Assembly: GCA_965153355.1 (NCBI GenBank) | Contig: OZ231128.1 | Coordinates: forward strand, 26,846,001-26,910,000 | Direction of reading: 5' to 3' | Length of the DNA stretch: 64,000 nucleotides | Source of the DNA: Flaccisagitta enflata | Lineage: Eukaryota > Chaetognatha > Sagittoidea > Aphragmophora | Program-made: the position numbers and the translations under genes | The notes under the pieces: model-generated | The model's input: the letters and a program-made list of their open reading frames with translations, nothing else | Databases searched by the model: none | What the model was told of the DNA's origin: nothing | In this document: in pieces, positions 20,980 to 31,803 of the stretch | How positions within the stretch are numbered: position 1 is the stretch's first letter | Layout of the letters: every line of letters begins with the position of its first letter

Positions 20980-21195
20980 TATTAGACCTTCGTTATTGGG
21001 TATTTGGTATTAGTGTATTGGGTATTGTGTATTGGGTAGTGGGTATTGGGTATTGGATGTTGGGTATTGGGTATTGGGTAAAGGGTATTGGGCAATAGGT
21101 ATAGGCTATTTGGGCAATGGGTACTGTGTATTGGTCAATGGGTATTTGGTATTGGGTATTGGCATTGTTTATTGGGTATTGGGTATTGGGTATTG
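20980..21195. repeat. GGGTATT minisatellite in capsid intron 1
   Basis: About thirty units of GGGTATT, GGGTATTGT and similar, starting 13 bases after the 5' splice site of the intron at 20968-21256. Periodic YWVLGIG peptides across it are artefacts. Confidence 0.9.
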
Positions 21196-22574
21196 TGTGA
21201 TAGTGCTTGAAATAATGTTAAAATTTAAACATCAATGATTTTATTATTGGTTACAGCATCGTCAGACAGCACGCAGGACAAAATCTGTGTATGTGACTAT
21301 TCCCGCTGTTTCTGCCTTTTTTATCAAATCCCTGGTGAGTTATTGAGGGTTACAATAATTAAAAGAATTGTTATTGAGGAAGATTTGATATTGCCATAGA
21401 TTTGCTATATGAGGTATTTCTAATTAGGAGCAGGCAATGGTCAGTGTGGTGTTTTGGATTATGATGCTATAATAGCAAGTGGCACAAAGCGTACCGCTGC
21501 CCAAATGAAAGCCTTTCGCATGAAAAAGAAAAATTGGAACAAAGGTATGAATAAGTAAAGACCAGGAGATAAGTGTAAGGTATTCAGTGATGAGGCATGG
21601 TGCAAATTATGATTTGTTTTGTTATTTAAATAGGGCTTTACGAGAGGGCGTTACTTCTCAAGAAATGTGGCAAGTCTAGTGGACATACTTTCCATGTGCC
21701 CTTGTCCTTTCTCTCGCGCTACTTCAGTCTCCCTTTTTAATTCCACAAAAAAGAGTGGTTGAGGTATCCATGGAAATGTTTCCTTCATCCAAAATCTTCA
21801 TAAAAGAAGAATCTGATACCAGCAAGTATGAAATGTTCCTTGAGAACGCAAAATTGAGCCTAACTTATTACAAGTTGGAGACAAACGTTAACAGTTGTGG
21901 TATTAAACTCGTGAACAGTGAAAAATTGGAGCGTGTAATTCCAATTGACAAACTAAGGCACTTTACCCTCCAAAGTGGGAGTAGTGAAAGTGTGAGTGGG
22001 AGAGTTGGTGCATGTTTGGGTTGGGGAAAGAGAAAGATAAAGAGATAGGCATATAGACGGACAGAGACAGACGGAGAGGCAGGCGGAGATAGACGGAGAG
22101 GCAGACGGAGAGAGAGGGAGAGAGATAGAAAGACAGAAGCAAGTTTTTAAGATATACTGCCTCTCTGCCCCTGACTTGCCCTTTACAGCTCTACTCTCTA
22201 AGCAACGCCTGTCAATTTGCCAAACTGCCTGAGATATTGATTGTCATGTTCCAGAAGGAAGCTGAGTTTCTTGGCAACTACAAAAATAGGTAAATGTGGT
22301 GAGAATGAGTAATGTTGAAAATTGATATAGATTTTGGTACAACCATGAGTAATTTGGAAAATTGATATAGGTTTAGGCACACCCATGAGAGTCTGGCTGA
22401 GTTGCAAGTATTCAAAGATGGATTTGGCATGCATCAAAATGAGATTTTGTCGAATATGGATTTGACTGATGAAAACTCATATGCCGTGGATTATCTCTAC
22501 AAGCAAATGGTACAAAATTTTCCCAATGCATCAAAGAGCATCTCTCGAAAGCGGTATAAAGTTATGAGTTGTTA

Positions 22575-22795
22575 ACACCAAGTCGCGTGCTACGCGGCTC
22601 TACACCCGCTTTGTTGGTCCGTCCGTCCGTTGGTCGTTTGCCATTTCATCTGTCGGTCTGTCCGTCACATCTTACATTTTTGTGGGTTTTTGGGGTTTTG
22701 GCTTCACTGCTCCTGCCCAAATGATGGAGAGGCATGATGGCCCTGCCCACCCGCAGCGACTGGGAAATGGTTGTGGTATCCGGCTGTATCTAATC
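22575..22795 (+). mobile_element. Family A element inside capsid intron 6
   Basis: Starts with AGTCGCGTGCTACGCGGCTC near 22582, contains (GTCC)n, GCTCCTGCCCAAATGATG, and ends near GTATCCGGCTGTATC at 22790. It lies within the 22561-23033 intron, so the insertion would be removed by splicing. Confidence 0.75.
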
Positions 22796-23237
22796 TGATT
22801 ATAATGTTTTATTGATGACCAGTTTCAACAAAGACTTATTTCTATTAGTCATTTCGTTCAAACAAACCCCATCAAAGTTGATGGATGATCCAGAATGATT
22901 GAACCTCACCACTACCGCGGTATATGTTATTGATATAGTTGAGTGAATAGTGGACAAACAGATTCAATTGTTGTCAAAGGTCTTATTGCTCCTGCCCTGC
23001 CACATCTCGCCCTACCCCTCTCACTACATACAGGCTCTCGATTTTAGCTTGCGCCTGTCTTCGGCCTTGAGTAGCAACGTGGTTATCCAGATTGCCTCAT
23101 TTGAGCGAGCAGTGGTGACATGTGACATACTAGAATTTGGGGGTGGCGCTAATTTTGTCTTCTTTGCCTCTAGGCCTGCTGTGCTGTATGAAACATCTTA
23201 TATGTGTTTAAATTGTTATGATTTTGTTTTACCCTAG

Positions 23238-23932
23238 TTGGAAACATCACAAAAACAAACATATATAGCGAAAATTGAAGATAGCGCAGGAGAATTTTAA
23301 ATGCTTGCTTTCATTTAGAAGAGCAGCATGGCTGTGTAAGCATCACTTGTCGAAGTATAAGTCGATCTAAGTCCCAACGTTCTGGGCGTGCGTTCGCAGC
23401 GGAGAAGCGGAAAGAAAGTAGTTATTGGCATGGGAGAGCGGAAGCCGGTGCGGACTAGATGCTCTTGTGGTAGAGGCCATGAGCTAGAAAATGATAGTTG
23501 AAAGGTGTTTACATACTGGAATAGAAACTAAAGAAACATTATGCAAACATCCAATACGGCAGTTTGAAATGTCTATGAGATGGAAGAAAGATGGCATTGG
23601 GAGAAGAAAACTATTTCAAATGGAATGACCAGTGGACCAATTGGTTATATAATGGATTAGTATAACTGTATATAAATGTGTACTGCATGCAAAATGGATC
23701 AAAAATATAACCCTACCACACTGGAATTTGAAGTTTTTAATTGAAGTGAATTCACTGTTTTATTAACAGATATGACATGAATGAAAAAAAAGTAAAAATT
23801 CTCACCATGATGAACTTTAATGACACCAGTTGGAAAGGAGACTTTGGCATCGCCATTCGTTTTCTCTAAGATCGTTTTCGCCGTTTGACGTTTGTTTCTG
23901 AAAAAAAAAAACAGTGCGCCAAAACGCTAAAA
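23238..23932. other. Gap before polymerase, nothing recognised
   Basis: Unique sequence with no frame over 60 codons that shows motifs. A run of A (23901-23911) precedes the first polymerase ATG. Confidence 0.4.
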
Positions 23933-24730
23933 ATGAGTGCATTAACAAACGACCAAATAAACTCTGTAATCCGCAGTGACGTGAATAGCTCTGTAGCTAT
24001 AAATGACTACTCCCCAGAGTTATTTGATTTAGCAAGGGACCATTGGGAAAATGTGAGGAATCAAGTAACTCTCTCATCTAATATGATATGCTCAGAAGTA
24101 TCATTTAGACTATCATCTCATAGGCCAGATCCAACGATACTTAACTTCTGGCCTGCAACCCTTGATTTATGCCCATTTTTGTTTCGGTACTTAAAGGGCA
24201 TATTTCATGAGCATTTCATAAAAAAAAGAAAAGCGTGGAGAGTGAATTTCAGCCCATCAATAGCCATAATCTCTCTGGTAAATCAGACTCAGAATTTTAT
24301 CTGGGCCTCGAGGAGCAATAACCAGGCTTTGCCAGTTAGTTTTTTGATCCATAATCAACAAACCTTTACACACTTTTTCGATGTCATACTAAGACAATAC
24401 AATCTCTTAGCCTCTTTAGAGAGATCTGTGATAGAATTGGAGAAAAACTACGACGATGGACTTGTATGTCCTATGACTCTTGTGTTTCACATCACAGTGG
24501 AGAGTGGGAGAATATTTGGCAATGATTTGGTTTACATTAATCAGGGAATTAGCAAAAACAAATGCAAACGTGAGAAAAACTGCCAACAAATTAAGTGTGT
24601 ATGGCTGAGTCTAAGTTGTGTGTACACAGTGAAAGGACGTAAAATTGAAAAAAGAAATGTGAAAAAAACAAAGATGGGAACTCCTAATAGAAAAATTGCC
24701 AAGAAATTGGAAAATGGGTTTAAGAAATGA
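23933..24730 (+). CDS. N-terminal part of Polinton-type DNA polymerase B
   Basis: 265 residues from ATG 23933 to TGA 24728-24730. The layout KAWRVNFSPSIAII, ASLERSVIELEKNYDDG, FGNDLVYINQGISKNK and KCVWLSLSCVY matches the pre-polymerase region of Polinton polymerases. There, a GSGW-type segment is followed by YIxLPxxLxxKKAxxNxxNxDxxCFxWSIL. The usual Gly-Ser-Gly-Trp is replaced by DDGLVCP and the CFxW motif by CVW, so it is diverged. It then runs out of frame: coding-like sequence resumes in another frame from about 24751. Treated as the first piece of the decayed polymerase gene. Confidence 0.55.
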   Translation: MSALTNDQINSVIRSDVNSSVAINDYSPELFDLARDHWENVRNQVTLSSNMICSEVSFRLSSHRPDPTILNFWPATLDLCPFLFRYLKGIFHEHFIKKRKAWRVNFSPSIAIISLVNQTQNFIWASRSNNQALPVSFLIHNQQTFTHFFDVILRQYNLLASLERSVIELEKNYDDGLVCPMTLVFHITVESGRIFGNDLVYINQGISKNKCKREKNCQQIKCVWLSLSCVYTVKGRKIEKRNVKKTKMGTPNRKIAKKLENGFKK

Positions 24731-24750
24731 TTGGTGGCTAAAAAAAAGAG

Positions 24751-27700
24751 GGTCACCCTTATACTGAATGGAAGGCAAATAAAGGATTGCCAGAAGAATA
24801 TTTGCCATTGTTAGAGCGTTATTTGGAGTCAAACATTGTCTTGATACATGAAAAAGAAGTTGGAATGAAAAAATCATGTATGATTCAATAGAAAACTGGA
24901 AAACATGAAAAACTTTTCGTGGCAGAATTTGTCTCCAATGGTAATTACAAAGATTGCGTATATTTTTTAACAAAAAACAATAATCATGTAAACATTATCA
25001 CAGATTTGGATGCACACATGAAAAAATACCATTGTGTGCACTGTGGACGGTGCTTTGCCACCAAACTAATTTGATGGAACATCGCGTTAAGAAAGTTTGT
25101 GAAAAAAAAAGATTTGGTGGAGAAAAGTTGGTACAGTTTAAATATTCTTTGGAGAAATGTGTGGAGGATATAGAGGAATTGAAAAATGCCCCAATTACGC
25201 GAGATTTTTAAAGACATGGTCACATTTTGGGTAAATGGGACAAGCCCGGGACCGTCTCAGTTGTGATGAAAACATAGTTGAAACACAATGACAGCCTCAA
25301 AACAAAAAAGGAATTTGCTACCCTTAAAGAGGGTGTAAATTATGTCATAAAATTTGGAGCACTGTGCAGTGTCCATGTTCTTGGAGAGCGTATGGGAAGT
25401 AATGTGATGTTCCTAAGAGGGCTTGAATCAATGTTAAATGAGTACGCCAGTTGCGACAAGAACAATATTGACACAAAAAAGTTGACCAAATTGAAAGCAA
25501 TCAAAATGGACGTTTTGAAGTATATGGGAACGTACGACTATTATGTCTCGGTTGGCACTACAGATTGTAGATTGCCAAGTTCTGTCATGTACGAGCTGCT
25601 TTCACTGTTAAGCTGTGTCCACAAATCAGAGGACATAAGCACAAGATTTGAGAAAAATATGTTGCAGACGGTAAATGTTAAGAAATACCCAGTGAAATTT
25701 ATAATGTTAAATAACTTCGCTCCCTGCTTCTCTGATAAGGTAGCCGAAAGCAATCAGTTTCAACTCTTTTAAAATTGTGTTCAAATTTTTAAAAATGATT
25801 TAAATCTGAACATAGTTGGTTACGAGAGCGCTACCTGGGTAGGTCGAGTTCTTTCTGGCAATTGTCTAACAGAAATTCAGAAGAACATGTTCTATTCCCC
25901 ATCTGAAGCATTTTACAATGAAGTTGATACCAATTATATATCATGCGGACTGTTAAATGCAAAGAAAACAGCGATTGACATTGATGGCACTTTGAAAAGT
26001 GCCATCGCCATTGACATGGAAAAGTACTACTCATCAATATACATGTCAGATTGTCAAAGGTTTTTACTAACGGGCTTACCGAGAGAATATACAAAAGAAG
26101 GCACTTACTTTGTAGCCAAGCGAAGTAGGAGAGGGAAAACGCTCAGTAACATGGTGATTAACGCTATTGAGGTGGGCTGCGGCTCCTCAGGGTCTATAAG
26201 CGCTCTTAATGGCAAAGAATGTAAAAAGTTTGGTTTCTTTTTTGACGCGGTGATGGACGCCGGAGGCGCTGATGTCTTTATCGAATGCAATGGATGTTTT
26301 ATGCACTCGCATAATACAGAATGTCATTCTAGTAATGTCAGTGATGAGCACAAAATGGCCTGTGATGTCTGCAGGACCAACGATGCACCTAGGGATGAAA
26401 AACACCCAGGAGAAAGTTTAAGGCCACGCCTTTGGGGTCTAAAAACAAAATGAACAGAGAAGCTCCGCTCATCCAATGAAACAAAACATGAGTTATGACG
26501 ACGTACACACTGAAACTGAGCGAAAAGTGCAGTTAATGTACGAGAAAACAGGCAAAAAAGTCGTGAGCATATACGAATGCGACCTTCTGTATTTCTGGCT
26601 GAAAAATACAGAACATTTTTTCTCCCATTTTGGCATTCCCTTGAGGGAAGAATGTCGCGGGATACAGTTTGCTACATTTGTAGAACAATTGACAATGGAG
26701 CGGGTTCCCTTGACAAAGTATGGAAAGTTGACCGAGCAGAAGATTGTCAAAGCTATTTCAGAGGGAGAGTTGAACGGGTTTGTAAAATGTTCGGCCAGAT
26801 GTGGCCCAAAGTCTCGGACCAATTTGGGGATATATAATTCTTTTTTACAAAAACTCAGAGGAGAGACTGAACGGAGCTACGAAGTGTCTCAGAAGGCTGC
26901 CCTACTTCCATCTTATTGAGAGAACTATTGACAAATGAATCAATGCCCGATTTTGAAGTAATCTCAATTGATTCCATTTTTGAATATCAAGTTTGTGGAA
27001 AGAACCCGTTCTCAATGTTAAGAGAACCATTTTTCTCTGCTCTACAAAGGCACAAGGATCACAAGGGATTTGTCAGTTTTAGCCAAAGTTGCATAAACAA
27101 CGCAATCGGTTGTTATGGATTAAACTCTTCCCGGTTCAAAAGAAGCTATATCATGGATGAAGTCGAGGTACAAGAACTGCAAACGTTGCATTTGCTCTCA
27201 CATGGAACTAAGATCAATGATCAAAAGAGGCTTTTCCATTTTGTATCCAACGCACAAAAGGTCAATCTGAGAGCGATTCATATGAGTCTAGTTGCCACTG
27301 GCATCGCTAAAATGCTAAACTTTTCGCTTCAATTCAAACATTGGTTTTTGACAGAATTTTTACGAACTAACACAGATGGCTCTATCTATGGCTTTGTGAA
27401 GCCATTTAGCGATGAGATATTGAATACAAGTCGCCTAACCAGTGTAATACTTGATAGCAATTTAAGAATGAAGTTGGACATCAACTCAGATATGGCTTTT
27501 TTGGCTTTTAAAAAGCGTCATTTCAAGGATTTGGGAGTGTGTCCCAATCACGAATCTGACTATTTGAAAGATCTTGTGCAATCTCGCGTCTTTTATCAAA
27601 GACCATGCTGTCTGTGGTACACTGTTCAGAATGTGTCTATCAACTGTAAATTTGAATTCCTAGCAAACAAGGGCATTATTTACTCAGTGAATAAACTAAG

Positions 27701-27821
27701 TCTCTTTAATGCCCAGACCAAGAGCTATTATATAAAGTCTGGGGGGAGATTTGACGAGTTTCTTGTACATATAGAAAGTTTGTCATTGCACGATTTAAAT
27801 ATGGAAATAAAGAATCTGTGA
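24751..27821 (+). pseudogene. Decayed protein-primed DNA polymerase B
   Basis: Polymerase similarity continues through at least four frame segments. Segment 24751-25070 has a TAG at 24889-24891 and then a finger, KKYHCVHCGRCFAT, interrupted by a one-base shift near 25068. Segment 25068-26453 has TAA 25209, TAG 25275 and TAA 25770. It holds DMEKYYSSIYM (palm motif A type, near 26013) and FIECNGCFMHSH (the GCxxHG element of Polinton polymerases, near 26279). Segment 26476-26919 has VSIYECDLLYFW. Segment 26916-27821 has CINNAIGCYG (motif B type, near 27090) and TNTDGSIYG (motif C type, near 27368). Motif C normally reads DTDS; here the first Asp is Asn, so catalysis would be impaired even without the breaks. 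I see no intact exonuclease motifs. It is an inactive copy of a protein-primed replicase. Its end lies about 400 bases from the end of the opposite-strand helicase gene. Confidence 0.7.
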
Positions 27822-28222
27822 TATTGTACCAATTTACCCTTTCTATTTATTTTCAGATGAAAAATCAAAAGAAAAATGAAAAATGACAATGAATTTGAGA
27901 AGACGAGGCGCAACACTGATCGTTGAGAAAAAAAAAAAACTACAAAAGAAGTGATAACAAATCCGCGAATAACGAAATAAGGATTGAGGCGCCTGGATAG
28001 CGAATATCAGTACGCGTTTTGAGTCACAAAAGAGATGTCAGGGATTACAATTAGACCAATTACATTATTACCCAACCATCAAATAGGACACGTTAAGGGA
28101 TGTGGCGCAGGCAAATAAGCGTCTACGATAGTAAATGAGCGTTATAGACTGACGGACCAAAATCATGAATGCGTTGGGGATTATGCATAAGTGATCATAA
28201 AAAATCCCATATTTGTAACTAA
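27822..28222. other. Gap between convergent genes
   Basis: About 400 bases between the ends of the plus-strand polymerase and the minus-strand helicase gene. AATAAG-like and A-rich strings are present, but no clear terminal repeat of an element and no other gene was seen. Confidence 0.5.
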
Positions 28223-28876
28223 TTACGTCCTGTGTTGCAATGGCTGGTCCGGCATGATGGGGTCTGGGTTCGCATGGAGGGGAAAGTAGCGCAACCACAA
28301 TCCAAGCAAAGTGGCTGGTCCCACGACCTGAGGAGCTGGTGGAATCCAGCGAAATTCCTCCTCTGGAGAGAATTCGTATTTCGCCTTGATGCCTAGTTTC
28401 TCTTGATGCGACTTCGCTTGCCATTGCGCCTTGGTCATCTTCTTGATTGGTGCCCTAGTGTGTAGCAGAGGAAAAGAGAGGATTAGATGCATCAAAATGT
28501 ATTAAAGAGATGGACAGACAGACCGACGGACCGACTGACTGATGGAATAACAAGCCAGTGGGCGGAAGGATGGACGGATGGATAGACGGACCAACCGACT
28601 GACAAACCGGATTGTAGAGTGGCGTATATTAGAATAATATATATATAGAGTAAAACGGGGGCAATAGTTATAAAAAACCAGGCCAGACCAAGCCATTTCT
28701 CTCATTTTAGTTTAAAACCAGGCCAGACCAGGCCATTTTTTTTCATTTTAGTCTAAACTATTTCATTTTCATGTATGCCTTTACCTGAGGTTGAGTTGGT
28801 AGCAACGACACTCCAACGCGCGATGTTCGCGAGAATTGGGCGCATGCTCCTCGAGGGAGTGATTTGAGGTGACTAT

Positions 28877-29284
28877 TGGCAAGATTTGAGAATCACCGGG
28901 CCAATTATAAGAAATATGTTTACTCTATGTGACATTAGTTATACATCTCTATGTAGGAATCTTCAGTTGCGCGCTTCACGACTCTACACCCCGCTATGTA
29001 GGTCCGTTGGTCGGGTGGTTGGTTGGTTGGTGGTTGGTTGGTTGGTCCCCGTTTTATTTTATTGGCGTTTTTGAGATTTTTTAGAATGTGGCTCCTGCCC
29101 AAATGCCCTGGTGACCTTCTCCAGCACTGCTCCTGCCCATCCACACGCGAATGTGGTAGCAGTGTATCCGGCCTTGTTGTAGCTAGGGAGTAATTACAAA
29201 ATTCCTATATGGAGATGTATAACTAATGTCACAGAGAGTAAACACATTTCTCATAATTGGCCCAATGAATCTCAAATCTTGCCG
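28877..29284. mobile_element. Long-TIR element inside helicase exon 13
   Basis: Positions 28877-28958 are the imperfect inverted complement of 29200-29284 (GGCAAGATTTGAGA at each end, then GGGCCAATTAT and TGACATTAGTTATACATCTC). AT lies on both sides (28875-28876 and 29285-29286), consistent with a two-base target duplication. The helicase frame reads up to one edge and resumes at the other. The TIR itself gives an immediate TGA at 29272-29274. A family A copy occupies the middle. Confidence 0.8.
28965..29180 (+). mobile_element. Family A element nested in the TIR element
   Basis: CGCGCTTCACGACTCTACAC at about 28970, a (GGTT)n array at 29008-29046, GGCTCCTGCCCAAATG near 29090 and GTATCCGGCCTTGTT at about 29165-29179. 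It sits between the two arms of the surrounding element, so it inserted later or is part of its core. Confidence 0.8.
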
Positions 29285-29353
29285 ATGGTCTTGAAGGGGG
29301 CGCTCCTCTTGGATGAGGCCCGTCCTTTTTTGTTTATCGCGAAGGTGGAACCT

Positions 29354-29358
<5 letters not shown>

Positions 29359-29432
<74 letters not shown>

Positions 29433-29442
29433 AGAAACAGAG

Positions 29443-29529
<87 letters not shown>
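29359..29529. repeat. (GA)n microsatellite next to helicase exon 13
   Basis: Two long GA blocks (29359-29427, 29449-29529) separated by a short AAATATAGAAACAGAG spacer. On the coding strand it is (CT)n ending about eight bases before the 3' splice site at 29352, so it forms the polypyrimidine tract. Confidence 0.95.
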
Positions 29530-29532
<3 letters not shown>

Positions 29533-29976
29533 GATGGGGGAGGGTAGAGGGGAAATAAGGAGTGTGGGGAAAAAGATCACAATTGAGATAATAATTTTGA
29601 ATATTCCAGGTGTAAATATGAGTATGTGATTTACATGTTATTGTAAATGGGTAAAAAATCTAAAGTATTGTACTATGAAATAAAAGCTTTGGAAAACCTC
29701 TTACCCTCCATGAGCTGTTTCAGCTGAGAGAGGTTGAGAAAATTCAATCTGGAATGATAAATGGGGTTGGGCCGAGGAACTCAGGTAAGGATGTGAACTA
29801 TGGCAATACAAAATTTTTGAACATAGTGTTAGAAAGTTTACATTTCATAGCCATTTAATTGACACCTCACCTGGAGTTCCTCTGCCCATACGTAGTATTG
29901 TGCACTTTCGGCCAAGCTGCTCAAACGCGAATTGTGATGATTCGTTATTTAGTAAACACGTTGCATGCAGGTTTTA

Positions 29977-30178
29977 CAGGGGTGTATAAAAATTGCCACT
30001 GTACCTTCCCCTTCGTTTACCCACACCCTCCCCCTAACTTGTGTAATTTGTTTTATTTTCTATAAAAGGGCAATATAAAGAGGGCAATATGAAAAAGGCA
30101 ACATGAAATATCAAACTTATACCCCACCTTTATCTATAAAGGGAGGGGGGGTTAAGTGTCTAATTTTATACACCCCTG
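29977..30178. mobile_element. 202-bp TA-flanked MITE inside helicase exon 11
   Basis: Ends are perfect inverted copies of CAGGGGTGTATAAAA. TA flanks both sides (29975-29976, 30179-30180), the mark of Tc1/mariner-type insertion. No coding capacity. It sits within a codon of the helicase exon, about ten codons after the Walker A lysine. Confidence 0.85.
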
Positions 30179-30569
30179 TACCTCGGTGATCATCTTGGTC
30201 AAAAAGGATTTTCTGTATAACGAAAAAAAAAAAGAGAGAAAAAAAATGCACATTTGGAAATCTTTGACACAAAAGGACAATAATACTGATTTCTGATGAA
30301 GTAATTCTGTCAGTAGGTTTGTAGGTAGGTCAAATGAATAAATTAAATGAATAAGAAATAAACATACCCGCTGTTACTTGGACCGTGAATATAAAGAGTG
30401 TTAGGCTTTTCAAGGACCGAATTGGCGTTGGCCATGTTGAAACGACACCATCCGTGTAGGAATTGCAAGAACTCGGGCGCTTCCATGTCATGCTGGGTGA
30501 TGAAGTAGTTGAGCCATCTAGAAATGATGTAAAAAGGAAAAGAGAATTGATTTAGAAATATGATATATT

Positions 30570-30573
<4 letters not shown>

Positions 30574-30656
<83 letters not shown>
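30574..30656. repeat. (GA)n microsatellite in helicase intron 9
   Basis: Pure GA with one GG interruption. On the coding strand it is (CT)n ending about 57 bases before the exon 10 acceptor at 30518. Confidence 0.95.
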
Positions 30657-30659
<3 letters not shown>

Positions 30660-30954
30660 AGATAGATATTTTTTCTTTCAATGTATAGTTGACGTTTAGA
30701 GAAATGTTGACAAAGAGGAAATAACTCTGTTGCAAATAACTCTGTTGCAAATAACTCTGGCAATGAAAAGTATGGAGAGTATTACCTGACAGATTTGTCA
30801 AATGGTGTTTCTACGGGGACGTACGCCTCCGTCGTTTCGCCTTCCCGAACTTTGGCGAGGTACTCTTCTTTGTGCTCTCTCTTAAAGGCGTTGTTGTCCT
30901 CAATGATCTTGCGATAACGTTCACTGAGTAATAAGCGGGAACAAATAACGGGAG

Positions 30955-31110
30955 ATGAAAATATTGTTGCGGACTGGTGGGCAGGGGCAGCTGTATGCAT
31001 AACACAAACACATGGATACAAATAAAAAACTCCAAAAACGCCCATTTTCCACATTTGTATTCACGTTCATGGACCAACGGATCAACGGACTGATGGACGG
31101 ACACAGCTTT
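30955..31110 (+). repeat. Family B-like fragment in helicase intron 8
   Basis: Contains ATTGTTGCGGACTGGTGGGC, AGGGGCAGC, ACACAAACACATGG and CATGGACCAACGG, a diverged family B order. It lies between exons 8 and 9 and would be spliced out. Confidence 0.6.
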
Positions 31111-31548
31111 ATAAAGAGTCATTACACATTTAACAGTTATCACTCACTCGTTCCAAATCCTGAGAAAAAAGGGGTACTTGTTGTTCTCCCGTTGTTGATT
31201 CTCCAGATGCATGTCTACAAATGGAAACAAATATTTTTTAAGATGTAATACATGATACCTAGCTAAATGTCTGTTTAATGGGCAGTCATAGCTGAAATAT
31301 CACCATAACTGATGTTCTTACCTAGCAAAGATTGGGTAAAAGAGTCCCATCCATTGCCGAGAATGGTAAAGAGACGCCAACGATCCAGTAGTGGTAGCCT
31401 ACAATAATGACAAAGTAATGACAAAGTGATATCAAAATGATGACAAATTGAAAAATTGCAAAAATGACACAGTAGACAACAAGGCCGACACCTATAAGGC
31501 GGGTGGGAGATTTACAGATGGACTCAGAATGACTTAGAAAAATTTAAA

Positions 31549-31803
31549 GTCGCGTGCACGCGACTAAAAACAAGGTCAGATACACTTGCCAATGAAGTCA
31601 GTGCATGGTGGGCAGGCCATATTTGAGGCCACTCCATTATTTGGGCAGGAGCAATCAGTCAAAGACCCCAAAAACCAAAAAAAAGAGAGTAAAGTGTGAC
31701 GGACCAACGGACCAACGGACCAACGGACCCACGGACGGATGGACTTACCGACGGACCGACGGACCAACAAAGCGGGTTGTAGAGTCGCGTAGCACGCGAC
31801 TAA
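31549..31803 (-). mobile_element. Complete family A element in helicase intron 6
   Basis: In minus orientation it begins with AGTCGCGTGCTACGCGACTC near 31802. It carries a (GGTCC)-type array, then a GACTGATTGCTCCTGCCCAA block and a diverged far end near 31575, followed by a second AGTCGCGTGCACGCGACT palindrome at 31549-31566. Confidence 0.75.

Larger units (their letters stand above)
20520..23237 (+). pseudogene. Double jelly-roll major capsid protein gene in seven exons
   Basis: Exons by GT-AG borders: 20520-20967, 21257-21334, 21428-21544, 21634-21991, 22189-22289, 22371-22560, 23034-23237. Phases agree at every junction (1, 1, 1, 0, 2, 0). The protein follows the Polinton/adintovirus hexon order. 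An N-terminal NAKKMNFQLPPTL segment comes first, then the long helix-and-strand block near VNFLAILIFETVNVLV with LDYTPEW. Exon 4 has LSRYFSLPF and VEVSMEMFPSSKIF, exon 5 has FAKLPEILIVMFQKEAEFLG, and the last exon has NVVIQIASFERAVV. Two faults are seen: an in-frame TAG at 20727-20729 and a one-base shift at the T5 run 21734-21738. Intron 1 holds a GGGTATT minisatellite and intron 6 a family A element. An acceptor-like TTTCAG sits about 20 bases before the ATG. The exon structure is seen; the capsid assignment rests on pattern order. Confidence 0.7.

Noticed and set aside
13992-28222. Recoded stop codons as a genome-wide rule
   Set aside because: TAA, TAG and TGA all occur as in-frame breaks and also as normal ends, and frameshifts are present, so decay explains them more simply; left as an open question for two genes.
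29871-29976. A 61-base intron inside helicase exon 11 (GTAAAA..GAGCAG) with the MITE at its donor
   Set aside because: Borders and a TACTAA-like branch string are present, but removing it breaks the codon phase with exon 12, so I kept it as exon with lesions.
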